Source of the DNA: Astragalus membranaceus | Taxonomy: Eukaryota > Streptophyta > Magnoliopsida > Fabales > Fabaceae | Direction: 5' to 3' | Assembly: GCA_039519185.1 (NCBI GenBank) | Contig: CM076851.1 | Coordinates: forward strand, 50,388,751 to 50,452,750 | Length of the DNA stretch: 64,000 bases | In this document: positions 34,480-46,325 of the stretch, piece after piece | How positions within the stretch are numbered: the first letter of the stretch is position 1 | Layout of the letters: every line of letters starts with the position of its first letter | Notes under the pieces: model-generated | What the model saw: the letters and a program-made list of their open reading frames with translations, nothing else | The model's database searches: none | Told to the model about the DNA's origin: nothing | Position numbers and translations under genes: made by a program

Positions 34480-36590
34480 TAGACCAAAAAGACATACTAT
34501 TTTTTTGATACAATAAGGAAAACCAAAAAGACATACGTACTATGTTAGAATATGTCACCTTATTATATATATATTTTATCTACATGGATAGAAAAACTTG
34601 ATTACTAATATAAATATCCTGCAAGTTTCAATCATTTACGGCCTCCTCCTATTGAGCAGTGATCACGTAGGAAGAAAGGTTGATATACGGAGGACATTAA
34701 TATGCACTACTCATTCATTCATAAGCTACAAGTCTACAACAACATGACCTCCAACTTTCTAAGTGGGAATGTGAGGATAAGAGAAGGGAATGTCGGGATG
34801 GGTCCCACACATATGGAACCCACAACAGCAAACAAAGACCATTTCAAAGAGGAGAGAGCCTTTGATTCTTGTTCTCTCATAGTAATAGTAACAGTAATAT
34901 GATGATCTTCACCAATTTCCCAGTCACACCTCACTAAAAAAGTGTTACTGGTAGAATAGGTATATGAATAGGAGGAATAGGGGAGAGGGGAGATTTTTGG
35001 GGAGTAGAAAGAAAAGAAGGGTAGCGTGCTACTTTATACAATAAATGTCCCCAGAAACATATATCACTCTTTTTTGCTTTTCCAACTCTGTTTTACGTAC
35101 TCACTCACGTAACATTCCTACCCCTTTTCCTCGGGCAATGTGGTTTTATTTTTATATAGCCTCCACTCAACTATTTAATTGATTGATCATTCACCATTAT
35201 CATAAAGATTTGGTGCATCTTTTGTTTCAGATTTCACCATGTGCGTCAAATGTGCTGTTAATGGTTTTAGTTTAGTTGCTCCAAAAATCTCGTTTCTCAA
35301 TATGTTTTCTGGCCATGTGTTTGGTGATTTAGCATTTGTGGTGAGAAGGAAGCAAATTTATGAATATTGAAAGCTGGTCAAAGAAATAGGAAAGTTTAGT
35401 GAATTGGTATTTATTCTATTTTAAATATATGTATGCTTGGAAAGCGGAAGCAATACCAAAAGAGGTTAACCCAAAGTTGGGTGTAAGTTGTTGATGCACT
35501 CTATCTAAATTATCTAAATGAACATACTCTCAGTACCCAGGTTCGATTCTCGCTAATGAAATAAATTGGAGGTGAGACTTTGTTTACCTCCCGACCGACT
35601 CTGGATTAAGACATCAGAGCCAGATAGAAGACCCGTAGACCAAAAAAAACAAAAGAGGGGTTGTCATTCTTTTATTCAGGCTTAGTTGATGAGTGGGAAA
35701 AAATATAAACAGGATGAGTGATTAAGAATAAGATCTCGTGATATTAATAACCGTTAAGATAGAGAATTGAGAAGATGCATGTGAGCCCTATGTATAGGAG
35801 TTTATGAGCCTGTTTAGGATTAAGACTTGATATGATATAGAGTTTGATAAAGATAGGATAAGACAAAGACAAGATAAACACTATCCTATATTATGTTTTT
35901 GATATGCACTTTATAAGAAATAAGAAACAAGAAATGTAAACTCCTAAGTTTAATTTACGGTGACACAATTACACTTATCGTTAAACTTATATGGATGAAC
36001 AATTGTCTAGCAACTTATATTTAGAGAGGATATATTTTTAAATATGAGGTGAAAGAACGGTTATCAGATGTGTAATTTATAATTAACTATTTACAACTTA
36101 TTTTTATGATATTTTTCACAATGAGTGATTTTAAAAAAATTCGCACTCCTCTGTCCCTCGATCCTAAATCCACCACTATTGTATACCACAAACAACCATA
36201 GCAACCTTGTAAATTTTAAAAATTGAATAAATATGCGGAGATGTAAAACTAGAAACATGTCCTCAAAATATTGAGGGAAAATATATCCTAAACGATCCAA
36301 AGTATTATATAGAGAGATTTTATTCTTAAAATTATAAAGAGAAATAACCTAAACTTAGAATTGTTCAATATTGTTGAGAAAAAAACAAAGAGAAATAAAA
36401 AAAAGCACAATCAAAATACAACATATTTACATGGAAAACTCTAAAATCGGGGGGAAAAAAAAGCATGAACTATTGTTTAAGGAATCGTTATCTTTTATAT
36501 TTACAGGTTTTGAGGATAGACTTCCCATGTGCTATTTTGAATCTGCTAGCAACAACTTATCTTTTTCCATGGCAGTGGGACAATGACATG
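34480..36590. other. Intergenic DNA with a short direct repeat and one SINE
   Basis: No gene is supported. A 14-bp direct repeat (ccaaaaagacatac) occurs at 34484 and 34523. Purine-rich patches near 34960-35030 look like low-complexity DNA. The SINE is listed separately. Confidence 0.45.
35467..35646 (+). mobile_element. tRNA-derived SINE
   Basis: The direct repeats ccaaaagagg (35456-35465) and acaaaagagg (about 35649-35658) flank a body of about 180 bp. It has gggtgtaagttgttgatgc (A-box-like) near its start, ccaggttcgattctcg (B box) near 35537, and an A-rich tail. It resembles the other SINEs of this window in length and layout. Confidence 0.6.
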
Positions 36591-36594
36591 AGGA

Positions 36595-36733
36595 TAGACT
36601 TCTCATTTTTAGTTAATATCAACATCTCCCATAACAAGGGAGACATATATAGCTAGCATTTACCTCAGAGCCTTTTTCTTATACTCCTCCACTTGAACAA
36701 TTTTTCTTTACATGCCGAGTTTTTCCACATTTC
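36595..36733 (-). pseudogene. Ty1-copia gag relic, zinc-knuckle side (left of a CACTA insertion)
   Basis: On the minus strand, sequence right at the CACTA junction reads CGKTRHVKKNC, the second part of a CCHC zinc knuckle. Stops and frame changes follow. Its partner is at 41343-41695, on the other side of the CACTA element. Confidence 0.6.
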
Positions 36734-39700
36734 CACTACAAGAATATGCTGATTTAGCTACCACATATTTTCGAGGGATTTATTTCGGTCGGTAATACAT
36801 TCGTTTCCGACTGATAATTCCCTCGCTACGTGTTTAAGGCATTTCCCGCTTATCTTTCCGATGGATTTGAAATCCCTCGCTAATTTCCGAGGGACATTTC
36901 CGTCGGAAACGCATAAATATCCGTCGGAACCGTTTCTCACTTAAAACTAAAACAATAGATTCATCGTGACCCTCTTTCACTCCATCACTTTCACTCTCGC
37001 TTCTTCTCACGCTAACCCTAAACCTCTCCACTCTCAGCCACCACCCTCACCTTCACTCTCGCTTCTTCTCACTCTACCGCGTTCTCTATCAGTCACCCAA
37101 CACTCTCTCGCCTCTCGATCTCATCTCGCTCTCACCTCTTGATCTCGCGTTGGCTCTGGCTCTCAAAATCACTGCATCTCTCTCCCTCTCTCTCTCTCTC
37201 TCCGAAGCTCTTCTCTCGCTCCGTCTCTCTCTCATGGACAAGCATCTCATTCACATATCGAAACATCAATCACAGATCGAAGAGAAGTTCCTGCTCGCCG
37301 GAATCGTACATTGGTAACTTCTCCGTCAAACCCTAACCTCGTCTCTCTCTACTTCTATTTCACATGTGAATACTCTAATTTCAGATCCCCCTTTCAAATT
37401 CCTTATTGACTTGGATCCAATTTCAATTCGTTGCAGGATTCTAACAATTGCACATTGTTTTCTTTGTTTTTTTGTTGGATCCTGAAATTGCTTTTGTCTT
37501 GTTATTCTTGTGATTGTTAATTTGTGCATTGGTTGAATCCTGACATTGCTTCTGCCTTGTTACTCTTGTGATTGTTAATTTGTGTATTGCATTCTCTCTC
37601 TGGTGTTTTAGACATGTTAATCTGTGTATTGCTTATTTATTGATCATTATATATTCACGTGGTTAAGCTTTCTATCTGGTCTGATAATTTTTTTTGTTGA
37701 TATTGAGTATATTTGTCTTGAACAAAGATTATGTGATATCTAATATTTATATTATATGGTTCAGTATGAAAAAAGATTGAAGTTTAATGATTGGCTATTG
37801 TTCTGTTCTTCTCACTCATATGAAGAAATGACGTTGTCCTGGTTTGTTACCGCTTTTGCCAGGTATTGCGGAAGAAGTATCCCCAATTCGGACAGCTGCA
37901 TAATGGAGTGTTCATGCAACAGGTTCATAAGTTGGATGCCATTTATGAAATTAGTTTTATTGGCTTTAGTGAATTTGCATACTTACATTTTCTTTATGTT
38001 TAACAGGATGCTGAAGAATGTTGGACACAACTTCTATACACACTTTCACAGTCTCTCAGATCCTCTGGGTCTAGGTAACTTTTTACACATTTTCTCTGTA
38101 AATAAATGCAATTGCTGTCGTAACTTGCAACTAGTATTTATTGTTTAGGAAAAGTCAAAACTGAATTACTAAGCAGTTGATCTCTATTATCTGTACTTTT
38201 CAGTTCTCACTTCTAGACATACTGTCTGGTCAAATTAGTTTAAAATTCAATTTCAAAGTGTTTTACTTGGATATACTATTACTAGCTCTCCTTTTTTATA
38301 TGCTTTATTTTTCATCCACTTCTTTTTGCTCTAAATATTAATTTTCACCTAACTAATCTTTGTCATTTTTCAGTGAAAGTTATGATCCTGTGAAGGCCCT
38401 TTTTGGCATAGAACTTAGTAGCAGGTACTTTCTGAGACTTCTTATACAATTGTTGGCCTAATGTGCAATAAGTTAATCATAGCCACAATGTGTTGGTGCT
38501 TAATTTGTTCTCATTTGTGCATTTTTCTCGTTACTATTTGCAGCTAGTGAATTTACTATCCAACTAGTAGTAGGGTATATATTAGGAAACATCAAAGAGT
38601 AGATCAGGGAAAATTGGATAATTAATGGAACAGATTTCATGTGAAGCAATCAAGGGAAACTGATTGATTTATGTAAGAAAATAATTGAATGATTTATGCA
38701 AGAAAATAAAAGCGAAATTGAAGGGTCTCTTGAATGCCGTGTTATCTTTTCAGTTTCAGTCTTAACACACTTGTAAATCTACCATCCTAGTACTGCTGTC
38801 ATCTTGGTGGTACCAGAATTAGTTGAGCAATAATACAGTAGACTAATTAAATCTTGGGTGCTTTTGTGCAGTTTATAACACATTCTTATGTTGTTTTAAG
38901 TTCAACAGGATTAGGAATTGCGATACTGTAGCTTGTGAACAACTCGAAGTATGGGTCTGGTTATTGATATGTTTCAAAAAACACCATGCAAGCACGATTT
39001 TTTTCGGGGCATGACTCTGTTAGTCTTTTTGCTGGAGAGGTTTTAAATTTGTATCAGTTCATATTAAATTTTTTGTTGATGTTCATACGATTGCATCCTT
39101 TAATGTACTCCGATACTCATTGTCTGTTATTGATTTGATCAATTCTCAGGATTTATTGCCAAGAGAGCAATGAAGAAAGCTCAGAAACAGAATCCGTTTA
39201 TTCCCTTAAATGCCACATATCACAGGAGGTAAACCATCTGCACGAAGGTCTAAAACATGTAAGTACTCAACCTTCTCTCTTTGCATTTCCCCAAAAATGT
39301 TTTCTTCTTGCAAGCTTAACCTGTTTTTATGTTTTGTTTCGGTTGACTAGCATTTCCATCCTTAATACTCAATTGCTTAATCTGTTTAAAAATTTGAACA
39401 CAGCATGACTTAACTGATGTCTATCTAATTGTTTCTTCTTATGTATTCTTTTACATAGTTTTTGTTTTCTTGTTATGAAGAGTGGTTCACGTTTTTAGAA
39501 AAATTATTAACCTAGCTGGCTTTTCTAGGGTTTAAAATCGGAATTGGAAAAAGCTTCCCCTGCGTTGGGCCGTAGTACTACCTATGTGAAGGAATCATGT
39601 ATCAATGTTGTGCCAAGGTTAATTTTATCTTTAAATAAGATCTTTTTCTATTAATTTTATCCTTTAGCCATTACGATGCAGGGCTTCTCTTGGAACATAT

Positions 39701-41342
39701 CCCCAAATTCAATAATCATTTAGGTATGAAGGATCAATATTGCACAAAATTTAAAGACAAAATCATAACCGTAAATTATCAAAATCTTGGTAAGGTAATT
39801 TTTTTGGTAAGGTTATATTTTGATGATGTAGATCTTGTTGGAATTGAATAAAATGGTCTATAGGTTTGGGTTCTAAGTTGAGTCTTCCAGGCACATTTCC
39901 TTCAATTGACAGTGAAAATGAATGAGTGTCAGCCTTATTTGGGCTTTATATGTTAATTCTGGGCAAGTATGGAATATGGATAGAGTTATTAAACAAAGCT
40001 TAGTTATGAATCCTTAAGTTATTAATGTTTGGATATTATTAATTTTGATTGTATACATCTAAGAAATTTTATGAAAGAGTTTTGAAGAAACTGGATCTCA
40101 AAATATGGGCCTCATGGTAGTTCAGATGATGATAGTCAAGTCTATTTTTTTATTGTTTTTGGTTTCTTCCTTGGTAATTGCTCTTCGAAGGGTATAAGTC
40201 TGAGATTGGCTTCAACTTTTGCCTTTTCAAGGTACTTGACTGTTCAGTGTGAATATATGCATATATCTGGTTATTAGTGACTAACTATTTCATTATGTCA
40301 TGAATTGTAAGAATCTTTGTTACTGAAAAAAAGGGATACTGGAGGGCTGTTATTAAGTTGTTAATGATATAATTTCTTCTTATTCTAGTAAATATTTATC
40401 AAAATGTTATAAATATTTTAAATGCCTTGGACCCTTTGTTTTTACTCGAGCTAGTATGGTGCTTGGGTACCTCTGATGATTACGATGCATGAATAATTTT
40501 CATTTACATGATTGCTTGTGTCCTGTTATGTTGGTTTTAGGGGAAAAGCATTTCAAATGCTGCAAAGAACAAGGGCTCTCCTAACTGCCCCCTCATATAC
40601 CTTGCAATTTTGTTGTATTAGATACCCTCATAAATAAAAATTTGTTGAAAACCTTTTGGTTCTATCCAAAACCAGTGACAAAAGCCAACAAGAGCTTCCC
40701 GCAAGTGACTTTGTTTGGATTTAATCTTATGTGTTCCTTTTCCATTTTGCAGGGTCTGAGTACGAGAGTTCGACTTAAATGACAGTAGTTATTCTATTTT
40801 GGTATAGTTTTTACATTTTGTTGGTAACACCTGTGAATGTAATATATACTTCAATAATTATAGGGATTCTTGTCAGTGGTTCATTTCTTTTGGTATTTCT
40901 GCTTAGCATTGTAGTGAATGCTAATATACTCTTGTTGTTTAATTTCTTTGTAATATGTTGGCTCAATAATATTGGAGTTATGAATGGATGATTGTTGATA
41001 TAGTTTCAATTGTCTCCAGTATGTAATAAAAAATATTTGTAATGCTTGAATAGATGACTGTTGGGATATAGTTTATTTTTTTTTGCTGTGAATTAATATT
41101 TCCGACGGATTTGCGATGAAAATTTGCGATGGATATTAGCGAGGGATTTACGAGGGATATTTGCGACAGAGTTTCCGAGGGATTTGTGACGGAAATGTTT
41201 CCCAGGGAATTTTCTGTCGGAAATCGTTTGCGAGGACCGTTTTTCCAACGGAATTTTGTCCGTCGGAAACGTGAATTAGCGACCGATTTTCGTGCTTTTC
41301 CGAGGGATTTTTCCATTGGAAATCACCGAAATTCTTGTAGTG
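36734..41342 (+). mobile_element. Pack-CACTA transposon carrying deubiquitinase exons, 4.6 kb
   Basis: The ends are cactacaagaatatgctg and, read inward from the right, cactacaagaatttcggtg. The 3-bp duplication ttc lies at 36731-36733 and 41343-41345. Subterminal repeats are 'cgagggattt' and 'ttccgtcggaaa' words in both orientations (36770-36935 and 41098-41320). There is no transposase; the interior is a 5'-UTR-like C/T-rich leader (36955-37330), a tandem duplication of about 57 bp near 37470-37590, and then host-gene exons with their introns. It is therefore a gene-capturing, non-autonomous element. Confidence 0.88.
37863..39617 (+). pseudogene. Captured fragment of a UBP6/USP14-type ubiquitin-specific protease gene
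   Basis: Five consecutive exons keep open frame, phase and GT-AG borders: 37863-37922, 38007-38074, 38374-38424, 39150-39258 and 39529-39617. They encode VLRKKYPQFGQLHNGVFMQQ, DAEECWTQLLYTLSQSLRSS, ESYDPVKALFGIELSSR, a CQESNEESSETESVYSLKCH segment and LKSELEKASPALGRSTTYVK. This matches the catalytic-domain part of the proteasome-associated deubiquitinase UBP6/7 (QDAEECW is typical of the USP14 group). The Cys-box exon, the His-box exons and the N-terminal ubiquitin-like domain are absent, so no enzyme can be made. Retained introns show that genomic DNA was captured, not a cDNA. A chimeric transcript from the element's own leader is possible. Confidence 0.85.
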
Positions 41343-41695
41343 TTCCAGCATTTCATATTCATTCCATCGATCTTCTTCCCATAACCCCATCTCTAGCTAC
41401 CTACACTGAGTTTGATGAAATGCCATCCTCACTATTCAATCTTCTTTCTTCTGAAATGATTTTACTTGCAACATATTTAAAACTCAAAGTTTCCTTTCCA
41501 TATATCAAACAAGTTTGATATGCCCAAAGAAAGATAGAAGGGGCTATATGAGTGTCAACGGTTTATCTCCATCATCAATCTTGACTCCATGTAGCTTCTA
41601 ATTCAAAGACAATATCGTTCAGAGCACTAACATGATCAGAGACTTTCATCTTATCATTTGTGCGTAAATTATGAAATTTCTTCTTCAACAACAAT
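41343..41695 (-). pseudogene. Ty1-copia gag relic (UBN2 region)
   Basis: Read on the minus strand in shifting frames: KKFHNLRTNDKMKVSDHVSA, LNDIVFELEAT, GVKIDDGDKPLTLI, then SKIISEERRLNSEDG, and finally MKCW at the junction with the CACTA element. These are the gag helices and linker that precede a zinc knuckle. At least three stops or frameshifts are present. Its upstream part is cut off at 41696 by another CACTA end. Confidence 0.7.
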
Positions 41696-41959
41696 CACTA
41701 ACAGAAATTTGCTAATTTGTGACGGGAAAAATCCGCCGCAAATGTAGGAATTTCCGTCCAAAGAGTTTCGTTGCAAATCCGTCGGAAAGCCATCGCAAGT
41801 TTCGTCGCAAATAATTTAAAATTCCTTAATTATCTGTCGCAAATTCCGTCGAAAATTTCGTCGCAAATTCAGTATTTATCCCAAGGAAATTCCGTCGCAA
41901 ATTTTGTCGGTACCCAAAAATAATTAATTGCTGAAAAATTAGTCATTTACATAGCAATT

Positions 41960-42870
41960 TCTATTTGCAATACAACTTCCCTGCCAATTCAATTCAGACT
42001 CAATCCACCAATTCAATTCAATCCACACTAAATAAAATCAACTAACTTATACTCATAAAAAAAATTCAACGATCTTATAATTCCAACTCAATTCACAACT
42101 TATAATTCCAAAACAATTCAGCCCAATTGAATTGACATAAACTTAACTTATATTTCCAAACACACCAACTCAAGTCACATAAACTTAACTTATATTTCCA
42201 AACGAACTTAACTAAAATTGACATAAACTATAAGTTCAACCAACTAACTGGGACAAATTATAACTAATTCAACAACTTCCAAACACGCCAATTCAATTCA
42301 CATAAACTAACTTATTATTCCAAACCAACTTAACTAAAATTTCCATAAAGTATCAGTTCAATATTTCCAAACACACCAATTTGATCCACATAAACTAATT
42401 TATATTTCCAAACCAACTTAACTAAAATTCACATAAACTATAAGTTCAACTAACTAAGTGCAACCAATTATAACTAATTCAGCAACTTCCAAACACACCA
42501 ATTCAATTCACATAAATTAACTTATATTTTCAAACCAACTTAACTAAAATTCACATAAACTATAAGACCAACAAACGTGAGACCAATTATAAGTTCAACA
42601 AACTAACTTATATTTCCTGGCACACCAATTCAATTCACATAAACTAACTTATATTTCCAAACCAACTTAACTAAAATTCACTTAAACTATAAGTCGAACT
42701 AACTAAGTGAGACCAATTATAACTAATTCAACAACTTCCAAGCACACCGATTAAATTCACATAAACTAACTTATATTTCCAAACCAACTTAACTAAAATT
42801 CACATAAACTATAAGTTCAACAAACTAAGTGAGACCAATTATAACTAATTCAACAACTTCCAAACAACGG
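41960..42870. repeat. Tandem repeat, unit about 123-126 bp
   Basis: At least five copies share the order cacaccaattcaattcacat, aactaacttatatttccaaa, ccaacttaactaaaattcac, ataaactataagttcaac, and accaattataactaattc. Copy starts are near 42286, 42374 (partial), 42495, 42621 and 42744, so spacing is about 123-126 bp with one shortened unit. A less regular zone leads in from 41960. Confidence 0.8.
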
Positions 42871-43099
42871 TAAGTATCAAATCATACCACTAAAAGTGTC
42901 AAACCTATATAAACTACACTAATGTTCAATAAACTCAAAAAACTCTGACGGAGCATCTTCAAGTCCAGCTCTGAACAATATACCTAACAAATCAAAAACA
43001 ATAATGATAAGAATATAGTATAATTCACAAAACTAAGATATTTTGCACAATAATTAAAACATAAATTACCTAGATCCCGTCAATAATCCTCCCCATAAG

Positions 43100-44290
43100 C
43101 GCAGTTGTTGACTCTCTGTCATATGTAATAAGTTGTGCAATTTTAGAACCAAAACTGCGGGTATTTCATTGTAATTCGGTTGATTGCCGGGGAATTAGCT
43201 CGGTTTTAGATTGATGTATTAGGATTCATTTTGTAAGCTATTTCTCTCACTCCTGGTGCCAAATGCAATGGAAGACCTTCAAGTTGTCGTAGCATCAACT
43301 AGCGAACCAGACATTTGCCTAAGTGGTGCAATGGAAATTGAAGGAGAAGCCACTGACTTATTTCGCGTCGCGACCAGAAGGCGTCGCGTCGCGACGCAGC
43401 TGAATGAATTCACAGGAGAAGCCACTGACTTATTTCGCGTCGCGACGGGCTCGTGTCGCGACGCGATGGGTCACCAAAAGTAGGGTTTTTATGTTCAGTT
43501 TTGCGTTTTTGAGGAGGACTTCATCTTGGGAGTGGAACAGAGTTTTGGAGCAGCTGAAGGGTGCGATTTTGGAGACCTCTCATCACTTGGGAACAAGGGT
43601 TGAAGGTTCTAATGTCTTACTCTACATTTATCTTCTCTTATATCTTAGTTTCTACTCCTAGGATGATGTGTAACTAAACTTCTTTGATTAGGGAGAGATG
43701 ATTCTCCCCAAACCTATCTATTGAACACTTTGCTATGGTTAATTCAGTTATTTGTTTGATTTATCATATGTCTAGACCTCTATGTTTAATGCTTTATTAC
43801 TACATATGATAGTTTAATGATTTAGGGTTTGTGATCACCATAGGAATATGGGTTTGCATACTTGATATGGGGTTTTAGATCACTTACTTGAGGAGCATAG
43901 GAATATGAAATTAAGTTTGTGAATTCTCTAGTTCTAGGGTTTAAGGCTTTCCATGAATCACCTAAGGAATTAGAGTATTTCAATTAGGTAAAAGGGGTTT
44001 TGAAGCAAGGGATTGTCCTTAACCTACTTTAGTGAATTGAATCTGATATCTTGAATAAATAACTTGAAATTAACTGAAGGTTCATATGATAGGTGAGGGG
44101 AGAGGATTCGATCCCTAATCGCTTTTCTTGCTTTATTAAACAACCGTTTTATTTCGCGTTACTAAATTCCAAAATTATTCCAATTTTCCCATCTAAGAAT
44201 TTATAAATTTGCATTTGTTAACAACGCGCAATCCCTGTGGATACGACCGGTACTTACCGTTTTCTCTATTACTTGCAATGTTTCAGTACA
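43100..44290 (+). mobile_element. LTR-like fragment, probably Ty3-gypsy (Athila/Calypso-like)
   Basis: The 3' part has gcaatccctgtggatacgac, a phrase typical near the end of Athila-type LTRs. It is preceded by ggggagaggattcgatccct, and further upstream by CpG-rich duplicated blocks. No internal domain, primer site or second LTR was found, and exact TG...CA ends with a target duplication could not be fixed. It sits between two parts of the minus-strand CACTA relic, so it inserted later. Confidence 0.5.
43330..43475. repeat. Tandem duplication with tcgcgacg islands
   Basis: A 33-bp phrase beginning aggagaagccactgactt and ending tttcgcgtcgcgac occurs at about 43343 and 43411. Each copy is followed by further cgtcgcgac words. 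The CpG density is striking against the AT-rich surroundings. Confidence 0.75.
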
Positions 44291-44917
44291 TTTACTGAAA
44301 CCTTAACAGCAATCTCTGTGATCTCCATCGTCTCCATCATCTGCATCGTCGTCTTGTTCCTGTTGGGCGGGCTGGCCCTGCTGGGCAGGCTGGTCCTGCT
44401 CAGGTGGCTGCCACTTAGGTGGAGGTACTGGAATCCCGAAATGGTTAAATACGTATATAGTCAATCAGTTGTTTCTGTCGTGCAACCTTCTCCTCCTATC
44501 TTACAAATTGCTCTGTCAGTGCCCGGATGATCTTAAGGGCGTTAGGGGACAGGCTCACGCTCGTCGAAGCTCTAGAGTCTAGCATATTAATTGCCATATA
44601 TGCCTCTTGTCCCGTACAGACGATGCTTATTGCACCCTCTAGCAGCGTCCTTCCACAACAACTGCTTTAATTTCTCCGACTTAGTGGGGTCTACAGGTAT
44701 ATTTTACTGAGACAACAGCAGGTGAAAATCCTCCTATAAAATGCACCAGTTAAAATTAGTCATTGGTATTAAATATCTTCAAATTGAAATTGTCTTAAAA
44801 ACAGAAATATACCTGAGTAATGCGAGCGCGCTCCTCTACAAACTCGCATGTGTCCCTCCTAATGTGGGTGTGGCAATGGAGCTCATCTACATGTGGCTTT
44901 CGCCCCCACTGCTTGAC
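44285..44917 (-). pseudogene. TNPA-like CACTA accessory gene, two-exon remnant
   Basis: The minus-strand exon 44917-44813 has GT-AG borders and encodes VKQWGRKPHVDELHCHTHIR ending in EERARITQ. It has exactly the same length (105 bp) and position as exon 4 of the TNPA-like gene at 30254-32398 (LPELHCHMHM, RARRIQ). The next exon starts at 44733 (EDFHLL), has a stop, then reads VDPTKSEKLKQLLWKDAARG and CNKHRLYGTRGI. It ends in a Pro/Gln-rich tail (HFGIPVPPPKWQPPEQDQPA) and an acidic run. Stops and the adjacent LTR-like insertion make it a pseudogene. Upstream exons are absent. Confidence 0.75.
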
Positions 44918-45028
44918 CTATAATTAATAACATAAGTTTGTAAATGGTAAATTATAATTAATTATAATGACATAAGGGAAAGATAAGTTTAAGGGAATTA
45001 TAATTAATATAGCTTATTATGGGATAAG

Positions 45029-45031
<3 letters not shown>

Positions 45032-45083
<52 letters not shown>
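45032..45083. repeat. (TA)n microsatellite
   Basis: An uninterrupted ta/at dinucleotide run of about 50 bp. Similar but shorter runs lie at 30655-30676 and 31365-31394 within introns of the TNPA-like gene. Confidence 0.95.
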
Positions 45084-45086
<3 letters not shown>

Positions 45087-45288
45087 TCAAAACATTTCAT
45101 TTTTATATATAGCTTATTATGGAGTAAAATAAAAATCATTTTTATGGTTTGATTTTCGTGTTTAGTTATTGTACACTATGCATTTATCAACAGGCTACCA
45201 AACATATTCTTAATGTGAATTGTTACATACTCATATAATTCTTTTAGAATCACTAAAATTAATTAATAATTAATAATAAGACTAAAGC

Positions 45289-45478
45289 CACCACCAACAT
45301 GATGTGGCACAAGTGGTAGATACTTGAGTCCCTTAACCATTTGGTTCTGGGTTCGATCCCTGGCCGGTGTGTATGGAAAAACACTTGTTGGGAGAGGTCA
45401 ACTCCTTAAATGAATCTCCGATACCTCGAATGATTAGTCTCCAACATCACCGTGGAGGATACATTGGTTTAAAAAAAA
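45289..45478 (+). mobile_element. tRNA-derived SINE with target-site duplication
   Basis: An exact 11-bp duplication, aagactaaagc, lies at 45278-45288 and 45479-45489. The head has tggcacaagtggtagatac (A box) and gggttcgatccctgg (B box, at about 45350). The body of about 190 bp ends in a run of A. All hallmarks of a plant SINE are present. Confidence 0.85.
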
Positions 45479-45489
45479 AAGACTAAAGC

Positions 45490-46325
45490 TAGCAAATACT
45501 ACTAGTACTTGTAGTTGAAACAGACAGATCAATGGAGAGTAAACGCGGGGGTAAAGGAAAAAATGAGGAGTAGGCTTTCTTTACTGAAATCTAAGAGATT
45601 GATTAAAGTGGGTGACCATAATGCCAAGAAAGTAAAAGAAACGTACAACAGAAAAGGGAAAGTTATATATGAAAGTATGTTCCTACTTCCTTTCTCTACC
45701 CATCTTTTTATATTAATTGCATGCAAAACGATGCCAACTTAAACCCATCATTGCTGCCACTCTCTATGCTCACTAATCCCCATAAAAATGTCATGGATCT
45801 CTTTCTTTATCCCCTTTTGTCAAGGATACATAAGATCACTAATCAAAGTTATGTTATTTAATTACAAAAGCTGCCCACAAATAAGAATATGGAGATTTCT
45901 TGGTGAGATCGATACACAACTATATGATGGTGGAATATTACTTTCCTCTTTCCATTTTGTCTCTACGTCGGTCAATATAAAATTGAAACTATCAAAAGCA
46001 TGTATATATTTTATTTTTATTGGTGGATATAAAAAGATGTTCAATATTTTCTTCCTATAACAAATTACAAAAAGGACACAAATTAAAGATTACCTTTCTA
46101 GAGTAAGTTGAGTTTCTTTTGGAATTTTTTATGTCACCTTAAAAATAGCATAAATTACACAAGTAATTCTGCCCTTAACAAATAGGAAGAAGTTTTTTCA
46201 TACAGACAGAGAGACAAACACCACTCACAAATTCACACACGCAAAGTGAAAATCATAATTTCAAATTCGTGTAACCACTAAAAACAATAAGAGTTTAGCT
46301 AAAAAGATTACTTCAATATGTTTAT
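45490..46325. other. Intergenic AT-rich DNA
   Basis: No gene is supported; short open frames here overlap on both strands and show no family motif. Confidence 0.5.

Larger units (their letters stand above)
41696..44940 (-). mobile_element. CACTA relic in minus orientation
   Basis: An end-like cactaacagaaatttgc at 41696 is followed by subterminal words 'ccgtcgcaaat' and 'cgtcggaaa' (41715-41910), then by tandem repeats. A TNPA-like pseudogene lies on the minus strand at 44285-44917. The opposite end was not found, and an LTR-like sequence has inserted inside. The base triplet before the end is aat. The right boundary given here is only the last place with recognisable element sequence. Confidence 0.55.

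Noticed and set aside
37756..38148. 130-codon open frame in the Pack-CACTA element
   Set aside because: It reads through exon-intron borders in the wrong frame; the true exons use other phases and match a UBP6-type protein.
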